This document shows, one piece after another, positions 1-7,120 of a DNA stretch of 45,365 nt (position 1 is the first letter of the stretch; the number at the start of each line of letters is the position of its first letter). Location: positions 1 through 45,365 of the forward strand of contig CAIRNJ010000087.1 in NCBI GenBank assembly GCA_903879915.1. The letters are read 5' to 3'. Source of the stretch: an uncultured Elusimicrobia bacterium. GTDB lineage: Bacteria > Elusimicrobiota > Elusimicrobia > Elusimicrobiales > UBA9959. The notes below the pieces were generated by a model. The model did not search any database. It saw only the letters and a program-made list of their open reading frames with translations, and was not told the origin of the DNA. The position numbers and the translations under genes are program-made.

Positions 1-151
1 CGCCGGCAAGTATTTTCACCAGCTTCGCCTCGGCGCGTACCTCCGCCGGTATGTGAAGGTTCTTGTAACAGGCCCCGCAGAATTCGCTGTCGGGAGCGTT
101 GCCGGCCCCGCAGTAAGGGCACTTTACGTTTTCCGGGAGTTCCGCTTCCAT
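1..151 (-). CDS. N-terminus of a zinc-ribbon protein (cut by window edge)
   Basis: Read on the minus strand from ATG at 149-151, the frame stays open to the window edge, giving about 50 residues. It begins MEAELPENVKCPYCGAG and continues with a second cysteine pair (FCGAC). Two CxxC pairs 12 residues apart are typical of a small zinc ribbon (double-zinc-ribbon or zinc_ribbon_2 type), often found at the start of otherwise diverse bacterial proteins, so no function can be assigned. No Shine-Dalgarno sequence is seen before the ATG. The gene is divergent from the methyltransferase at 230, with 78 bp between the two starts. Confidence 0.7.
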   Translation of the reverse strand, partial: MEAELPENVKCPYCGAGNAPDSEFCGACYKNLHIPAEVRAEAKLVKILAG

Positions 152-229
152 AGATAAAGGATTATATTATTTTCGCCGCGGCGCAGAACGCGGGAGCCGG
201 CGCGGCTCCCAAAAAAGGTAAAATAGGTC

Positions 230-1018
230 ATGGCGGATAAGAACAACAAAGTTCCCCGGAAAACTGCCCGGGACGGCGTTTATTGGGACGGCCGGAATTA
301 CGACGCTTTCAACACGCCGTACCAGGACGATCAGCCCTTCTACCTGGCCGAAGCCCGCAAGGCGCGGGGGCCGGTGCTGGAACTGGCCTGCGGCACCGGG
401 CGTTTGACCATACCGCTGAAAAAAGCCGGCATAGACATAGCCGGCCTTGACCTGTCCGCCCCCATGCTCAGGCAGGCCCGGGCCAAAGCCGCCGCGGCCG
501 GCCTCCGCCTGGAGTTCATACAGGCCGACGCCCGCCGGTTCAGGCTGGGGCGGCTGTTCAACCTTATATTTATACCCTTTAACTCGCTGCAGCATATGGC
601 CACGCGCGTGGATATAGAGGCCCTGTTCTCCTCGGTTAAGGCGCACCTGGCCCCCGGGGGGCGTTTTATACTCGATGTTTTCAACCCCGACCCGTATTGC
701 CTTGTGAGGGATACGGAGGAACTGCTGCCGGTGGCCTATTACCCCGATCCCGCCGGGGGCGGGCAGATGCTGGTGAACGAACAGTATTCCTATGACCGCG
801 CGGCCCAGGTTTCGCGCCTGGTCTGGCATTACAGGCGGGAAAAAGACGGCAAAACCGTTAAAAAAAGCCTTGATCTCCGGTGCTTTTTCCCTGCCGAGCT
901 CGAGGCTTTGACCCATTATAACGGCTTTAAGACCATAGCGCGCTGGGGGGGCTTCGACAGGAGCCGGTTCTCGGGAAATTCCGCCAAACAGGTGCTGATA
1001 TTGAAAAAACGCTCCTGA
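230..1018 (+). CDS. Class I SAM-dependent methyltransferase
   Basis: 262 residues with a Rossmann-type methyltransferase fold. Motif I is VLELACGTGRL (residues 49-59), which binds S-adenosylmethionine. The acidic residue after strand 2 lies in GLDLS (72-76), and the adenine-contacting Asp is in QADARRF around residue 100. This matches the methyltransferase-25/11 families. The substrate cannot be read from the sequence, because these families cover small molecules, lipids and proteins. The first 30 residues are basic and then aromatic, and may form a substrate lid. It stands just upstream of the rpsF operon but is separated from it by a promoter-like sequence that begins inside its last codons, so it is probably its own unit. 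The ATG has no clear ribosome binding site. Confidence 0.8.
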   Translation: MADKNNKVPRKTARDGVYWDGRNYDAFNTPYQDDQPFYLAEARKARGPVLELACGTGRLTIPLKKAGIDIAGLDLSAPMLRQARAKAAAAGLRLEFIQADARRFRLGRLFNLIFIPFNSLQHMATRVDIEALFSSVKAHLAPGGRFILDVFNPDPYCLVRDTEELLPVAYYPDPAGGGQMLVNEQYSYDRAAQVSRLVWHYRREKDGKTVKKSLDLRCFFPAELEALTHYNGFKTIARWGGFDRSRFSGNSAKQVLILKKRS

Positions 1019-1029
1019 TTTGCTATTCT
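1001..1029 (+). promoter_or_regulatory. Sigma70-type promoter for the rpsF operon
   Basis: TTGAAA (1001-1006), a 17-bp spacer and TATTCT (1024-1029). The -35 box lies within the last codons of the methyltransferase gene. The predicted start of transcription is near 1036, only about 3 nt before the rpsF ATG at 1039, so the mRNA would be almost leaderless. This agrees with the absence of a Shine-Dalgarno sequence there. Confidence 0.55.
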
Positions 1030-1038
1030 TATCCTACT

Positions 1039-1344
1039 ATGAACACATATGAGTTAATGTTGCTGATAAATCCTCAGATTTCCGATGCCGAGATCCTGGA
1101 AGTTATTGAGAAATCCAAGAAGATCCTGACGGATGCGAAGGCCGAGGTGCTGGCCGAGGACAAACTGGGCCGCAAGAAATTCGCCCACGCCGTTAAAAAG
1201 AACCGCGACGGTTTTTACATCTATATGAAAGTAAAAGCCACCCCCGAAAGCCTGAAGGACATAAAGCGCAATTTCGGGCTGCAGGAGCACGTGCTGCGCT
1301 CCATGCTGATAAAAGCCGGCGCCGAGCCGGTGAAAAAAGCTTAA
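1039..1344 (+). CDS. rpsF: 30S ribosomal protein S6
   Basis: 101 residues, normal for bacterial S6. It opens MNTYELMLLINPQ, the usual first strand, and has the expected beta-alpha-beta-beta-alpha-beta pattern. S6 binds S18 and 16S rRNA in the platform of the small subunit. It heads the classic cluster rpsF-ssb-rpsR-rplI, followed by dnaB. It lacks the glutamate-rich tail seen in enterobacteria and ends in a short Lys/Ala tail. The start is the only sensible ATG, and a promoter-like sequence places transcription initiation just upstream of it. Confidence 0.95.
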   Translation: MNTYELMLLINPQISDAEILEVIEKSKKILTDAKAEVLAEDKLGRKKFAHAVKKNRDGFYIYMKVKATPESLKDIKRNFGLQEHVLRSMLIKAGAEPVKKA

Positions 1345-1366
1345 GCCATCTCCCTACGGCGGGAAA

Positions 1367-1822
1367 ATGGATATAAAGATCCCGGAGCAGAATTTGGTCC
1401 TTATCGCCGGACGGCTCACACGCGATCCGGAACTGCGCTTCACGCAGAAGGGCCAGGGAGTCAGTACTTTTGACGTGGCCGTGAACCGCCGCGTGAAAGA
1501 CCCGGTCACGGGGGAGTGGAAGGACGACACGGTTTTTGTTCCCGTTACCGTCTGGGGCCCTGTTGCGGAGCGCTGCAAGGAAAAGCTTAAGAAAGGCAGC
1601 CCCGTCCATATCGAAGGCCGCCTGACAAGTTCGGAGTATACCGACAAAACGGGACAGAAGCGCAGGATGATGAAAGTGACGGCGCGCCGCGTGCAGATAC
1701 TGGCATACGGCAACGCGGCGGCGGAAGGCGGCGGCGCCCCGTCGGAAGCCCATGAAGCCTCCGAGCCGGCCGAGAGCGAAGTGAAGCACGACATTTCCGG
1801 AATGGATGAAGTGCCGTTTTAA
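1367..1822 (+). CDS. ssb: Single-stranded DNA-binding protein
   Basis: 151 residues. The OB fold spans about residues 8-115 (LVLIAGRLTRDPELRF ... STFDVAVNRR ... VPVTVWG ... VHIEGRL). A low-complexity Ala/Gly/Glu linker follows. The end, SGMDEVPF, is the acidic tip that recruits replication and repair proteins (DDDIPF in E. coli). It coats single-stranded DNA at forks. It is the second gene of the rpsF operon, 22 bp after rpsF, and uses an ATG after GGCGGGAAA. It keeps the usual link between ribosomal S6/S18/L9 genes and replication genes (ssb, dnaB). Confidence 0.95.
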   Translation: MDIKIPEQNLVLIAGRLTRDPELRFTQKGQGVSTFDVAVNRRVKDPVTGEWKDDTVFVPVTVWGPVAERCKEKLKKGSPVHIEGRLTSSEYTDKTGQKRRMMKVTARRVQILAYGNAAAEGGGAPSEAHEASEPAESEVKHDISGMDEVPF

Positions 1823-1846
1823 CGTTTAATTCAGGAGCATAAAACT

Positions 1847-2176
1847 ATGGAGAACAACGAACAGATCCCCCCGAAGCCGCAAGAGGCTCCCAGGCCCGCC
1901 CCCGCGGCCGGCGCCCCTTCTTACAGCTCCGGTCCCCGGCGCCCCTCCGGCCCCGGCGGCCGCGGCCGCTTCGCCCCGCGCCGCAAAGTGTGCCGGCTCT
2001 GCGCCGAGCATATCGACCTGGTGGACTATAAGCAGTCCCAGATCCTCAAAACTTTTTGCACCGATACGGGCAAAATGCTTTCCAGGCGCATCACCGGCGC
2101 CTGCGCCAAGCACCAGCGCCAGATCATGAGAGCCGTAAAGATCAACCGCAATCTTTCCCTCATGCCTTACAATTGA
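1847..2176 (+). CDS. rpsR: 30S ribosomal protein S18, with long proline-rich N-terminus
   Basis: 109 residues, against the usual 75-80. The core begins near residue 47 (KVCRLCAEHIDLVDYK) and runs to residue 103. It includes a CxxC at 49-52 and CAKH at 86-89, the zinc-binding ('C+') form of S18. The first 45 residues are Pro/Gly/Arg/Ala-rich and probably disordered. The start is supported by AGGAG 10 nt upstream of the ATG, so the extension appears to be translated. S18 partners S6, encoded two genes upstream. The extension may contact rRNA or mRNA near the platform, which is inference only. Confidence 0.93.
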   Translation: MENNEQIPPKPQEAPRPAPAAGAPSYSSGPRRPSGPGGRGRFAPRRKVCRLCAEHIDLVDYKQSQILKTFCTDTGKMLSRRITGACAKHQRQIMRAVKINRNLSLMPYN

Positions 2177-2193
2177 GCCAGGGGAGAACCATA

Positions 2194-2643
2194 ATGAAAG
2201 TCATACTTAAAAAAGACGTTTTGAATCTGGGCCGCTCCGGCGAGATAAAAGTAGTGCGCGACGGCTTCGCCCGCAATTTCCTGATGCCCCGCGGGCTCGT
2301 GGAAGTAGCCACCGAAGGCGCCATGCGCGCCTGGAAGAACAGCGAGAGCAAGCGCACCAAGCGCGTGACCGCCGAGACCGGCGCCCTGACGGGGCTGGCC
2401 AAGCGGCTGGACGCCATAACGCTTTCCTTCTCCCGCCCCGTCTCCGAGGAAGGCGTACTGTTCGGTTCCGTCGCGAAGAGCGACATCATAAAGAACCTGG
2501 CCGCCGCCGATATCAAGGTGGCGAAAGAAATGATACGCCTGCCCGCTTCCATCAAGGCCGTCGGCACCTTCGAGGTGGAGATAGCGCTGAAGCACGATAT
2601 CGTGGCCAAGATAAAAGTGGCGGTCTCCGCCCAGAGCAAGTAA
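2194..2643 (+). CDS. rplI: 50S ribosomal protein L9
   Basis: 149 residues, the normal L9 length. It starts MKVILKKDVLNLGRSGEIKVV, the conserved N-terminal rRNA-binding domain, followed by the long connecting helix and the C-terminal domain (GVLFGSVAKSDI). The frame is open much further upstream, but the ATG at 2194 follows AGGGGAG at a suitable distance and begins exactly where the family begins. L9 protrudes from the L1 stalk side of the large subunit and helps maintain reading frame. It is the last ribosomal gene of the cluster. Confidence 0.95.
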   Translation: MKVILKKDVLNLGRSGEIKVVRDGFARNFLMPRGLVEVATEGAMRAWKNSESKRTKRVTAETGALTGLAKRLDAITLSFSRPVSEEGVLFGSVAKSDIIKNLAAADIKVAKEMIRLPASIKAVGTFEVEIALKHDIVAKIKVAVSAQSK

Positions 2644-2660
2644 GTCCTTTCCTCATAGAT

Positions 2661-2681
2661 CCGGGCCGGTTTCCGGCCCGG
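2661..2681 (+). other. Strong GC hairpin between rplI and dnaB
   Basis: A perfect 9-bp stem, CCGGGCCGG (2661-2669) and CCGGCCCGG (2673-2681), around a TTT loop. No T-run follows, so it is not a standard intrinsic terminator. It may be an mRNA-stabilising or processing hairpin separating the ribosomal part of the operon from dnaB. TAAAAT at 2694-2699 could be a -10 box for dnaB, but I see no good -35 box. Confidence 0.6.
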
Positions 2682-2722
2682 TCCAACAGACTGTAAAATA
2701 TCCGCGGCAGGGGGCGTAAGCT

Positions 2723-4102
2723 ATGGCCTATAACAAGGTTCCTCCTAATTCGCTCGAGGCGGAAATGGCCGTCCTCGGCGCCATGCTCATCGAGAAGGAA
2801 GCGGCCGAGAACGTGGCCGAGATCCTCGAGCCCAAACATTTTTACAGCGACATCCACCGCACTATTTACGAAGCCATCCTGGGCCTGCGCCTGCGCAACC
2901 AGCCCGTGGACGTGGTCACCCTTTCCGAAGAGCTCAAGAAGATCGGCCGCCTGGAGGACATAGGCGGCCAGAAATACCTGGCGGAGCTGATGGAGAAGGT
3001 CTCCACCGCCGCCCATACGCAGGCCTACGCGCATATCGTCAAGGAAAAGTGCCAGCTGCGCGACCTTATCCGCGTTTCCACCCAGGTGGTGGAGAAATCC
3101 TTCGAGGGCTCGGAGGACGTGAAGAAGATAATGGATTTCGCCGAGGAGCAGGTGCTGCGCGTGGCGCAGACCAGCACGGACCACGGCTTTTCCAGCGCCT
3201 CCGACCTGGCGCACGAGGTGCTGGGCCGCATGGAGAAGCAGTTCTCGCAGCATTCGGCCATCACCGGCGTGCCCACCGGCTTCAGCCGCCTGGACGACAT
3301 GACCGGCGGGCTGCAGAAGTCCGACCTTATCATCCTGGCCGCCCGGCCCAGCCAGGGCAAGACCGCCATGGCCCTGAACATGGCCTACCACGCCTGCGTG
3401 GAGAAAAAATTCCCCACGGCCTTCTTCTCGCTGGAAATGAACAAGCATTCCATCATGCAGCGCCTGATCTGCTCGGCCGCGCGCGCGAACCTCAGCGGCG
3501 TGCGCAACGGCAAGCTCGCGCACGATATCTGGCCCAGCCTTACCCGCTACACGGGGCAGGTGGCGGAAGCGCCGCTTTACATAGACGATTCGCCCGGCCT
3601 CAACATCCTCGAGATCCGCAACCGCACCCGCAAGCTGATGAGCCAGCTCAAGAGCGAGAACAAGAAGCTCGGCCTGGTCATCATAGACTATCTGCAGCTG
3701 ATACGCGGCGCCGGCCGCACCGAGAACCGCCAGCAGGAAGTTTCGGAAATTTCCCGCCTGCTCAAGGACCTGGCGCGCAGCCTGGAAGTGCCGGTGATGG
3801 CGCTGTCCCAGCTGAACCGCCGCAGCGAGGACAAGGCGCGCGAGGGCAACCGCCCGCAGCTCTCCGACCTGCGCGATTCCGGCTCCATCGAGCAGGACGC
3901 CGACGTGGTGGGGCTCATCCACCGCGAAGAATATTACAAGCGCGAGGACCCCACCCTCAAGAACAAGGCCATCCTGATCATCGCCAAGCAGCGCAACGGG
4001 CCGGTGGGCGACGTGGAGCTGGCCTTCTTCCACGAGTACACCAAGTTCGAGAACCCGGCCATCGGCATCGCCGAGCCGGTGCAGGACGAGGCCGTTTTTT
4101 AA
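2723..4102 (+). CDS. dnaB: Replicative DNA helicase DnaB
   Basis: 459 residues, full length and without an intein. The N-terminal hexamer/primase-interaction domain (NSLEAEMAVLGAML) covers about residues 8-110, followed by a linker and the RecA-like ATPase. Walker A is ARPSQGKT (207-214; most DnaB proteins have Met where Gln is here), Walker B is LVIIDYLQL, and the DNA-binding/sensor region includes SQLNRRSEDK and QLSDLRDSGSIEQDAD. It unwinds DNA ahead of the fork and recruits DnaG. The start follows AGGGGG 10 nt upstream. It lies directly downstream of rplI and 7 bp upstream of alr, probably in the same transcript. Confidence 0.96.
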   Translation: MAYNKVPPNSLEAEMAVLGAMLIEKEAAENVAEILEPKHFYSDIHRTIYEAILGLRLRNQPVDVVTLSEELKKIGRLEDIGGQKYLAELMEKVSTAAHTQAYAHIVKEKCQLRDLIRVSTQVVEKSFEGSEDVKKIMDFAEEQVLRVAQTSTDHGFSSASDLAHEVLGRMEKQFSQHSAITGVPTGFSRLDDMTGGLQKSDLIILAARPSQGKTAMALNMAYHACVEKKFPTAFFSLEMNKHSIMQRLICSAARANLSGVRNGKLAHDIWPSLTRYTGQVAEAPLYIDDSPGLNILEIRNRTRKLMSQLKSENKKLGLVIIDYLQLIRGAGRTENRQQEVSEISRLLKDLARSLEVPVMALSQLNRRSEDKAREGNRPQLSDLRDSGSIEQDADVVGLIHREEYYKREDPTLKNKAILIIAKQRNGPVGDVELAFFHEYTKFENPAIGIAEPVQDEAVF

Positions 4103-4109
4103 CGCAGGC

Positions 4110-5210
4110 ATGGACCCTATCTTCAGGCCCACCCGCGCCGAAGTGCGGCTGGGCGCCGTCAGGAAAAATCTTCAGAAAATTCAGGCCGCGGCCGGGGCCG
4201 CGCGGGTGCTGTTCGTCGTCAAGGCGAACGCCTACGGCCACGGCGCCGCGGCGCTCTCCGGCCTGGCCGAGCGCGAGGACCTGGCCTGGGGCTTCGGCGT
4301 TTCCTCGGTGGAGGAAGGGCTGGCGCTGCGCGCCGCCGGCATAAAAAAGCCGGTGCTGGTGCTGGGCAGCCTTTATCCTTTCGAAAGTTTCGTGGAGGCC
4401 ATCAACGCCGGCCTGACGGTGACCATAGCCAGCCTCGACGCGGCCCGCCAGGTGAAAGAGGCGGCCGCGCGGCTGGGCAAAAAAGCCGTCTGCCACATAA
4501 AGCTCGAGACCGGCATGGGGCGCATAGGCGCGCGCAAGCCGTCCGTGCTGAAGATCTACGACGAGCTCTCGGGCTCCGGCGACGTTTCCGTGGAAGGCCT
4601 GTACACGCATCTTTCCAGCGCGGACACCGACCCCGACTATACGGGCCAGCAGCTCTGCATCTTCAACGAGACGGCCGCCGAACTGGAGGCCCGCGGGGCC
4701 AGGGGCCTGGCGCTGCACGCGGCCAATTCCAGCGCCGCGCTGAATTTCCCGGTGAGCCGCCTGGACATGGTGCGCTGCGGCATAGCCGCCTACGGGTTGG
4801 CCGAAGGCTTCGCGCCGGCCCTGTCGCTCAGGACGCGGATAGTTTTCATCAAGAACGTGCGCGAAGGCGCGTACGTCAGCTACGACAGGTCTTTCCGGGC
4901 CGGCCGCCCCATGCGCATCGCCACCATCCCGGCGGGTTACGGCGACGGTTACCTGCGGCGCTTTTCCAACCGGGCGGATATCCTGGTGGGCGGGCTGCGC
5001 TGCCGGGTGCTCGGAAATGTTACCATGGACATGGTGATGGCCGACGTGACCGCGGTAGGTGACGCGGCGGTGGGCTCCGAGGCGGTGCTGCTGGGCCGCC
5101 AGGGCGGAGAGGAGATCACGGCGCGGGAGCTGGCGGGGCTGGCCGATACTATCACCTACGAGATAGTAACGCTGATCACGGCCAGGGTGCCGAGGGTTTA
5201 CGTGGAATGA
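4110..5210 (+). CDS. alr: Alanine racemase
   Basis: 366 residues. This PLP enzyme interconverts L- and D-alanine for peptidoglycan synthesis. The PLP-binding lysine is Lys38 in VVKANAYGHG. The second catalytic base is Tyr258 in VSYDRS, contributed to the partner active site of the dimer. The C-terminal beta domain includes GNVTMDMVMADVT. All expected motifs are present, so it should be active. It starts 7 bp after dnaB and its stop overlaps the mlaE start by 4 nt (ATGA), so racemase and lipid-transport genes are translationally coupled. Confidence 0.94.
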   Translation: MDPIFRPTRAEVRLGAVRKNLQKIQAAAGAARVLFVVKANAYGHGAAALSGLAEREDLAWGFGVSSVEEGLALRAAGIKKPVLVLGSLYPFESFVEAINAGLTVTIASLDAARQVKEAAARLGKKAVCHIKLETGMGRIGARKPSVLKIYDELSGSGDVSVEGLYTHLSSADTDPDYTGQQLCIFNETAAELEARGARGLALHAANSSAALNFPVSRLDMVRCGIAAYGLAEGFAPALSLRTRIVFIKNVREGAYVSYDRSFRAGRPMRIATIPAGYGDGYLRRFSNRADILVGGLRCRVLGNVTMDMVMADVTAVGDAAVGSEAVLLGRQGGEEITARELAGLADTITYEIVTLITARVPRVYVE

Positions 5211-5995
5211 AACATCCGATACTTGAAGAGATAGGCCGCGAGTTCCTGGGCCTGGCCGAGGCCCTGGGCTCGGCCGCGCTCACGCTCCGGTCCGTGGTCT
5301 TCTGGTTCTTCACTTCCAAGTTCGAGTTCAGGGAGACCGCCAAGCAGGCGGTCAAGATAGGCGTGGACTCGATGACCGTGACCGTGCTGACCAGCTTTTT
5401 TACCGGCATGGTGCTGGCCCTGCAGATGGGCCGGTCCATGAAGAACCTGTTCAACGAGCCGATGTACGTGGGCACCATGGTGGCCTTCTCGATATTGAAG
5501 GAGCTGGGGCCGGTGCTGACCTCGGTGGTGGTGGCGGGCCGCGCGGGCGCGGTGGTGACCGCCGAGATAGGCACCATGAAAGTGACGGAGCAGATAGACG
5601 CGCTCTACACGCTGGGCACCAACCCCACGCGCTACCTGCTGGTGCCCCGCTATATCGCTTTCATGGTAACGCTGCCGCTGCTCACGGTCTTCGCCGATTT
5701 CCTGGGGATCCTGGGCGGCTGCCTGGTGGCGGTGACGAAGCTGGGGGTCTCGCCCACGGTGTACATGGACGATATCTTCACCTATCTCGACGTGAGCGAC
5801 TTCATGCACGGCTTCATCAAGACCTTTTTCTTCGCCTTCATGATAGCCACGGTCTCCTGCTATAAGGGGCTCAATACCAAGGGCGGCGCCGAGGGCGTGG
5901 GCAAGGCCACCACCGAGGCCGTGGTGGCCAGCATGGTGCTGGTGATGGTGATGGATTATTTCATCAGCGCGCTGCTGGTGGCGGTGGGCGTATGA
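5207..5995 (+). CDS. mlaE: MlaE-family lipid ABC transporter permease
   Basis: 262 residues with five to six hydrophobic segments. It has the MlaE signature region: a Phe/Tyr-rich amphipathic N-terminus, FFTGMVLALQ, and the conserved ELGPVLTSVVVAGRAGA loop followed by EIGTMKVTEQIDAL. In the inner membrane it forms the permease dimer that moves phospholipid between the inner membrane and periplasmic MCE proteins. It overlaps alr by 4 nt upstream and mlaF by 4 nt downstream, so the three are one translation unit. The MCE subunit that should follow directly is displaced to 8444. Confidence 0.93.
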   Translation: MKHPILEEIGREFLGLAEALGSAALTLRSVVFWFFTSKFEFRETAKQAVKIGVDSMTVTVLTSFFTGMVLALQMGRSMKNLFNEPMYVGTMVAFSILKELGPVLTSVVVAGRAGAVVTAEIGTMKVTEQIDALYTLGTNPTRYLLVPRYIAFMVTLPLLTVFADFLGILGGCLVAVTKLGVSPTVYMDDIFTYLDVSDFMHGFIKTFFFAFMIATVSCYKGLNTKGGAEGVGKATTEAVVASMVLVMVMDYFISALLVAVGV

Positions 5996-6786
5996 TAGAA
6001 ATTAAAAAACTCAGCAAAGCTTTCGGCGAGAAGCGCATCCTCGCGGATATCTCCGTCGACATCAGGGACGGGGAGCTGTTCAGCGTCATCGGCCCGTCGG
6101 GCATGGGCAAGAGCACTTTCATCAAATGCCTGATGCGGCTGCTCAGGCCGGAGAGCGGGCAGATCATCGTGGACGGGGTGGATATCGGCTCTACCATGAG
6201 CGAGGTTACGCTGGCGAAGGTGCGGCGCAGCTTCGGCTATCTTTTTCAGGAGGGGGCGCTGTTCGATTCCCTGACCGTGATGGAGAACGTGAGCTTCGGG
6301 CTGAAGTATCTTACGGATATCCCGAAAAGCGAGTATCCGCGCATCGTGAAGGAAAAACTGGCGCTGGTGGGGCTTGAAAAGGTGGAGAACCTGAAGCCTT
6401 CGGAGCTGTCGGTGGGCATGAAGAAGCGGGTGTCGCTGGCGCGTTCGATAGCGTTCGAGCCGAAGTACATGCTTTACGACGAGCCCACCACCGGGCTGGA
6501 CCCGGTGACTACCGGGATGGTGAAGGACCTTATCACGGACATGCGCGCCAAGCTTAACATCACTTCCATTGTGGTTACGCACGACCTGAACCTGGCGCTG
6601 GAGATCTCGAGCCGGGTGGCCATGCTTTTTAACGGCGCTTTCGTGGAGGTGGCGGAGCCGGACGCGTTCCGCTGCTCTACCAACGCCACCGTGCGCCAGT
6701 TCATGGAGATCTCCCATCTCCCCAACCCCTGCGACCCCGAAGACGTTCAAAAAATGAACGGCTACAACGGCAAGAACGGGAAGTAA
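5992..6786 (+). CDS. mlaF: MlaF-family lipid ABC transporter ATPase
   Basis: 264 residues. Walker A is GPSGMGKS (34-41), the Q-loop Gln86 is in LFQEGALFDS, Walker B is YMLYDEP (159-165) with catalytic Glu164, and the switch His is His197 in VVTHD. The ABC signature reads LSVGMKKR (139-146), with Val in place of the first Gly of LSGG. The remaining motifs are intact, so I expect an active ATPase. It powers MlaE. The C-terminal 25 residues (after FRCSTN) form the extended tail typical of this subfamily. It overlaps mlaE by 4 nt and is the last gene before the accessory insert. Confidence 0.93.
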   Translation: MIEIKKLSKAFGEKRILADISVDIRDGELFSVIGPSGMGKSTFIKCLMRLLRPESGQIIVDGVDIGSTMSEVTLAKVRRSFGYLFQEGALFDSLTVMENVSFGLKYLTDIPKSEYPRIVKEKLALVGLEKVENLKPSELSVGMKKRVSLARSIAFEPKYMLYDEPTTGLDPVTTGMVKDLITDMRAKLNITSIVVTHDLNLALEISSRVAMLFNGAFVEVAEPDAFRCSTNATVRQFMEISHLPNPCDPEDVQKMNGYNGKNGK

Positions 6787-6818
6787 TCCACAACACAGAA
6801 CTGCGGTGCCCAGGCGGA

Positions 6819-6977
6819 GCCCGGCAAGGGTATGGGCCCGGCGGGCGCGGGGTCGGCCACACCGTGGCCGCCCCTCATCACGAGTTGTGTCGTTCGCTCC
6901 GCGAACTCCACCCGGGCCCGGCGCTACGCAAGCCGAGCCCTCCGTGAAGGCCCGCCGAACCCATACCCTTGCCGGGC
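6819..6977. repeat. MITE- or REP-like element with 28-bp inverted ends
   Basis: The ends are 28-bp inverted repeats, 6819-6846 and 6950-6977, matching at 26 of 28 positions and beginning GCCCGGCAAGGGTATGGG. The interior holds a strong hairpin: GGCCAC and GTGGCC around ACC at about 6853-6867, extended by GGGG/CCCC with one bulge. It also holds the palindrome CCGGGCCCGG and a smaller TTCG/CGAA dyad. I see no transposase and no convincing protein; open frames across it in several phases are a by-product of its GC content. It lies between mlaF and a toxin-antitoxin pair. No clear target-site duplication flanks it. Confidence 0.7.
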
Positions 6978-7016
6978 CCTCTAAGCACAAAATATATTTA
7001 ATTTTTCCGGTTTGAA

Positions 7017-7036
7017 CCCGACAGACGTTTGTCGGG
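7017..7036. other. Hairpin in the mlaF-higB gap
   Basis: CCCGACA (7017-7023) pairs with TGTCGGG (7030-7036) around a 6-nt loop. It is followed by G-rich rather than T-rich DNA, so it is not an obvious terminator. Base composition falls sharply from here to about 8440, marking the AT-richer accessory segment. Apart from this hairpin and the element at 6819-6977, the 334-bp stretch between mlaF and higB shows only the promoter described at 7083-7120. Confidence 0.45.
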
Positions 7037-7082
7037 GTGGTCTGCTAGGCTATTCGTAAGATTAAGTGCTGGTTTTAGGGGG

Positions 7083-7120
7083 ATATGTGCTATTGACAAA
7101 TATAGCATATGTGCTATACT
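7083..7120 (+). promoter_or_regulatory. higBA promoter with operator repeats
   Basis: TTGACA (7093-7098), a 16-bp spacer and TATACT (7115-7120), with an extended -10 (TGC before TATACT). Overlying it are an inverted repeat, TATAGCA (7101-7107) and TGCTATA (7112-7118), and an 11-bp direct repeat, ATATGTGCTAT, at 7083-7093 and 7107-7117, spaced 24 bp. Such dyads over the core promoter are the usual binding sites for an autoregulating antitoxin (inference). The -10 box abuts the toxin ATG. Confidence 0.65.

Noticed and set aside
2056-2193. N-terminal extension of L9 overlapping rpsR
   Set aside because: L9 begins at the conserved MKVILKKDV, with AGGGGAG just upstream. The earlier frame is out-of-phase S18 sequence.
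2661-2681. The rplI-dnaB hairpin as an intrinsic terminator
   Set aside because: The stem is strong, but no T-run follows and dnaB continues in the same direction with a good ribosome binding site.
5956-6990. A 344-residue minus-strand open frame across mlaF and the inverted-repeat element
   Set aside because: It is antisense to the well-supported mlaF gene, has shadow-like composition (His/Arg/Ala/Leu), and matches no family. The frame is open because of GC bias.
6806-7015. A 69-residue plus-strand frame inside the inverted-repeat element
   Set aside because: Arg/Pro/Gly-rich, without a ribosome binding site, and its coding is dictated by the palindromic DNA. Treated as part of the repeat.
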